The position numbers and the translations under genes are program-made. Below, in pieces: positions 4,425 to 5,004 of a stretch of DNA of 5,004 nucleotides. Source of the DNA: Thermoleophilia bacterium. Its GTDB lineage: Bacteria; Actinomycetota; Thermoleophilia; Gaiellales; Gaiellaceae. The notes under the pieces are model-generated. The model was given only the letters and a program-made list of their open reading frames with translations. It had not been told where the DNA came from and ran no database searches. How positions within the stretch are numbered: the first letter of the stretch is position 1; every line of letters begins with the position of its first letter. The stretch is from contig JAICYG010000176.1 of NCBI GenBank assembly GCA_025934335.1, positions 1 to 5,004 on the forward strand, written 5' to 3'.

Positions 4425-5004
4425 GTGCTCCGTGCGCTCCGCATCTCGAACCTCGTCCTGATCCGGGACGCAGAGCTCGAGCTCGCGCCGGGCCTGAACG
4501 CGATCACCGGCGAGACCGGAGCCGGGAAGACGATCCTCACGAACGCGATCGGGCTCCTGCTGGGTGCTCGGGGCGACGCGGCGCTGATCGGAGCCGCCGG
4601 CGACGAGGCGTACGTCGAGGCGGAGCTCGAGTGCGACGACGACGAGCTGCTCGGCCCGATCGCCGAGCTCCGGCCGGCCGGCGAGGACGGCGTCGTGCTC
4701 GCGCGGCGGATCTTCGCGGACGGCCGGACACGCGCGTACGCCTGGGGCCGCAGCGCCGCGCGGGAGGACGTCGCCGCGGCGGCGGAGGCCCTGATCGCGA
4801 TGAGCGGCCAGTTCGAGCAGCGGAGGCTGGCCCGCCCGTCGTACCAGCGGGGCGTGCTCGACTCCTACGCCGGGATCGACGGCCGCCCCGCGGCGCGCGC
4901 CTGGCGCGAGCTGGCGGCGGCGCGGCGGGCGCACGAGGAGCTGACGCGCGCCGCGGCCGCGGCCGCGGCGCGACGGGCGGAGCTGCGAGCGCTCGCCGGG
5001 GACA
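4425..5004 (+). CDS. recN: DNA repair protein RecN, N-terminal part (3' truncated by window edge)
   Basis: Partial gene: 193 residues are visible and the frame is open to the end of the window, against a usual RecN length of about 550-590. RecN is an SMC-like ATPase that tethers DNA and acts in RecA-dependent double-strand break repair. The start MLRALRISNLVLIRDAELEL leads to a Walker A GETGAGKT (29-36), LLLGARGDAALI (45-55), and the RecN-specific segment EALIAMSGQFEQRRLARPSY (121-140) and VLDSYAG, then an Ala/Arg/Glu-rich helix (about 155-193) that begins the first coiled-coil arm. Walker B and the signature motif lie beyond the window. GTG 4425 is chosen because the family N-terminus starts exactly there and no nearby in-frame start lies upstream; the ATG at 4417 is in another frame. 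The usual GQHE motif reads GQFE here. Placement after tlyA and nadK matches actinobacteria. Confidence 0.95.
   Translation, partial: MLRALRISNLVLIRDAELELAPGLNAITGETGAGKTILTNAIGLLLGARGDAALIGAAGDEAYVEAELECDDDELLGPIAELRPAGEDGVVLARRIFADGRTRAYAWGRSAAREDVAAAAEALIAMSGQFEQRRLARPSYQRGVLDSYAGIDGRPAARAWRELAAARRAHEELTRAAAAAAARRAELRALAGD
4947..4972. repeat. 26-bp perfect GC palindrome inside recN, coding for an alanine run
   Basis: The two 13-base halves (CGCGCCGCGGCCG and its exact reverse complement) join without a spacer and consist only of G and C. In the recN frame this codes most of a seven-alanine run (residues 176-182) in the first coiled-coil arm. Alternating GCC/GCG alanine codons naturally create such palindromes, so a codon-use origin is more likely than a binding site. 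Confidence 0.6.

Noticed and set aside
3816..4934. 372-codon minus-strand open frame spanning the secreted-repeat gene and recN
   Set aside because: It is out of frame with the recognisable secreted-repeat protein and opposite clear RecN sequence. It has no signal or domain of its own.
1..5004. tRNA, rRNA, riboswitch, CRISPR array, insertion sequence or attachment site
   Set aside because: Nearly all bases are accounted for by six clear coding genes, and no matching structures or repeats were seen by eye in the small gaps.

Overview
The window is very GC-rich (roughly three quarters G+C by eye, with strong G/C preference at third codon positions) and gene-dense. It holds six protein genes with almost no intergenic space and no RNA genes, insertion sequences, CRISPR or phage genes. 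The order tlyA - nadK - recN, GTG starts, a DHp-linker/NarL-type two-component pair and a secreted-repeat (PF03640-like) protein point to an Actinomycetota chromosome. Details such as the WGLDAM..TFVAPH stretch of the NAD kinase suggest, from memory only, the class Thermoleophilia (Gaiellales/Solirubrobacterales-like). This placement is inference.

Layout. 1-399 (+) is the 3' end of a NarL-family sensor histidine kinase. 396-1052 (+) is its partner NarL/LuxR-type response regulator, overlapping by 4 bp. 1063-2295 (+) is a 12-helix major facilitator of the MFS_3/EntS type. 2292-3053 (+) is TlyA, an S4-domain rRNA 2'-O-methyltransferase, overlapping the transporter gene by 4 bp. 3040-3819 (+) is NAD kinase, overlapping tlyA by 14 bp. 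After a single base, 3821-4330 (-) is a small exported protein with two secreted-repeat units and a Gly/Tyr-rich tail. The 94-bp divergent region 4331-4424 carries a strong Shine-Dalgarno for the minus-strand gene, a 22-bp imperfect inverted repeat and a candidate leaderless promoter. 4425 to the window edge (+) is the 5' third of recN.

How they fit together. The five plus-strand genes up to nadK are so tightly packed (two GTGA overlaps, a 10-bp gap and a 14-bp overlap) that one co-transcribed, translationally coupled unit is likely. The regulator and transporter are the signalling/efflux part, and tlyA-nadK is housekeeping (ribosome modification and NADP supply). The tlyA-nadK-recN order is a known actinobacterial arrangement (as in Mycobacterium tuberculosis Rv1694-Rv1695-Rv1696). 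Here it is interrupted by the inverted exported-protein gene, which gives recN its own divergent promoter region.

I do not see a clear new system. The best leads are the inserted envelope-protein gene with its odd tail, the inverted repeat between it and recN, and small departures from consensus in TlyA, NadK and RecN.
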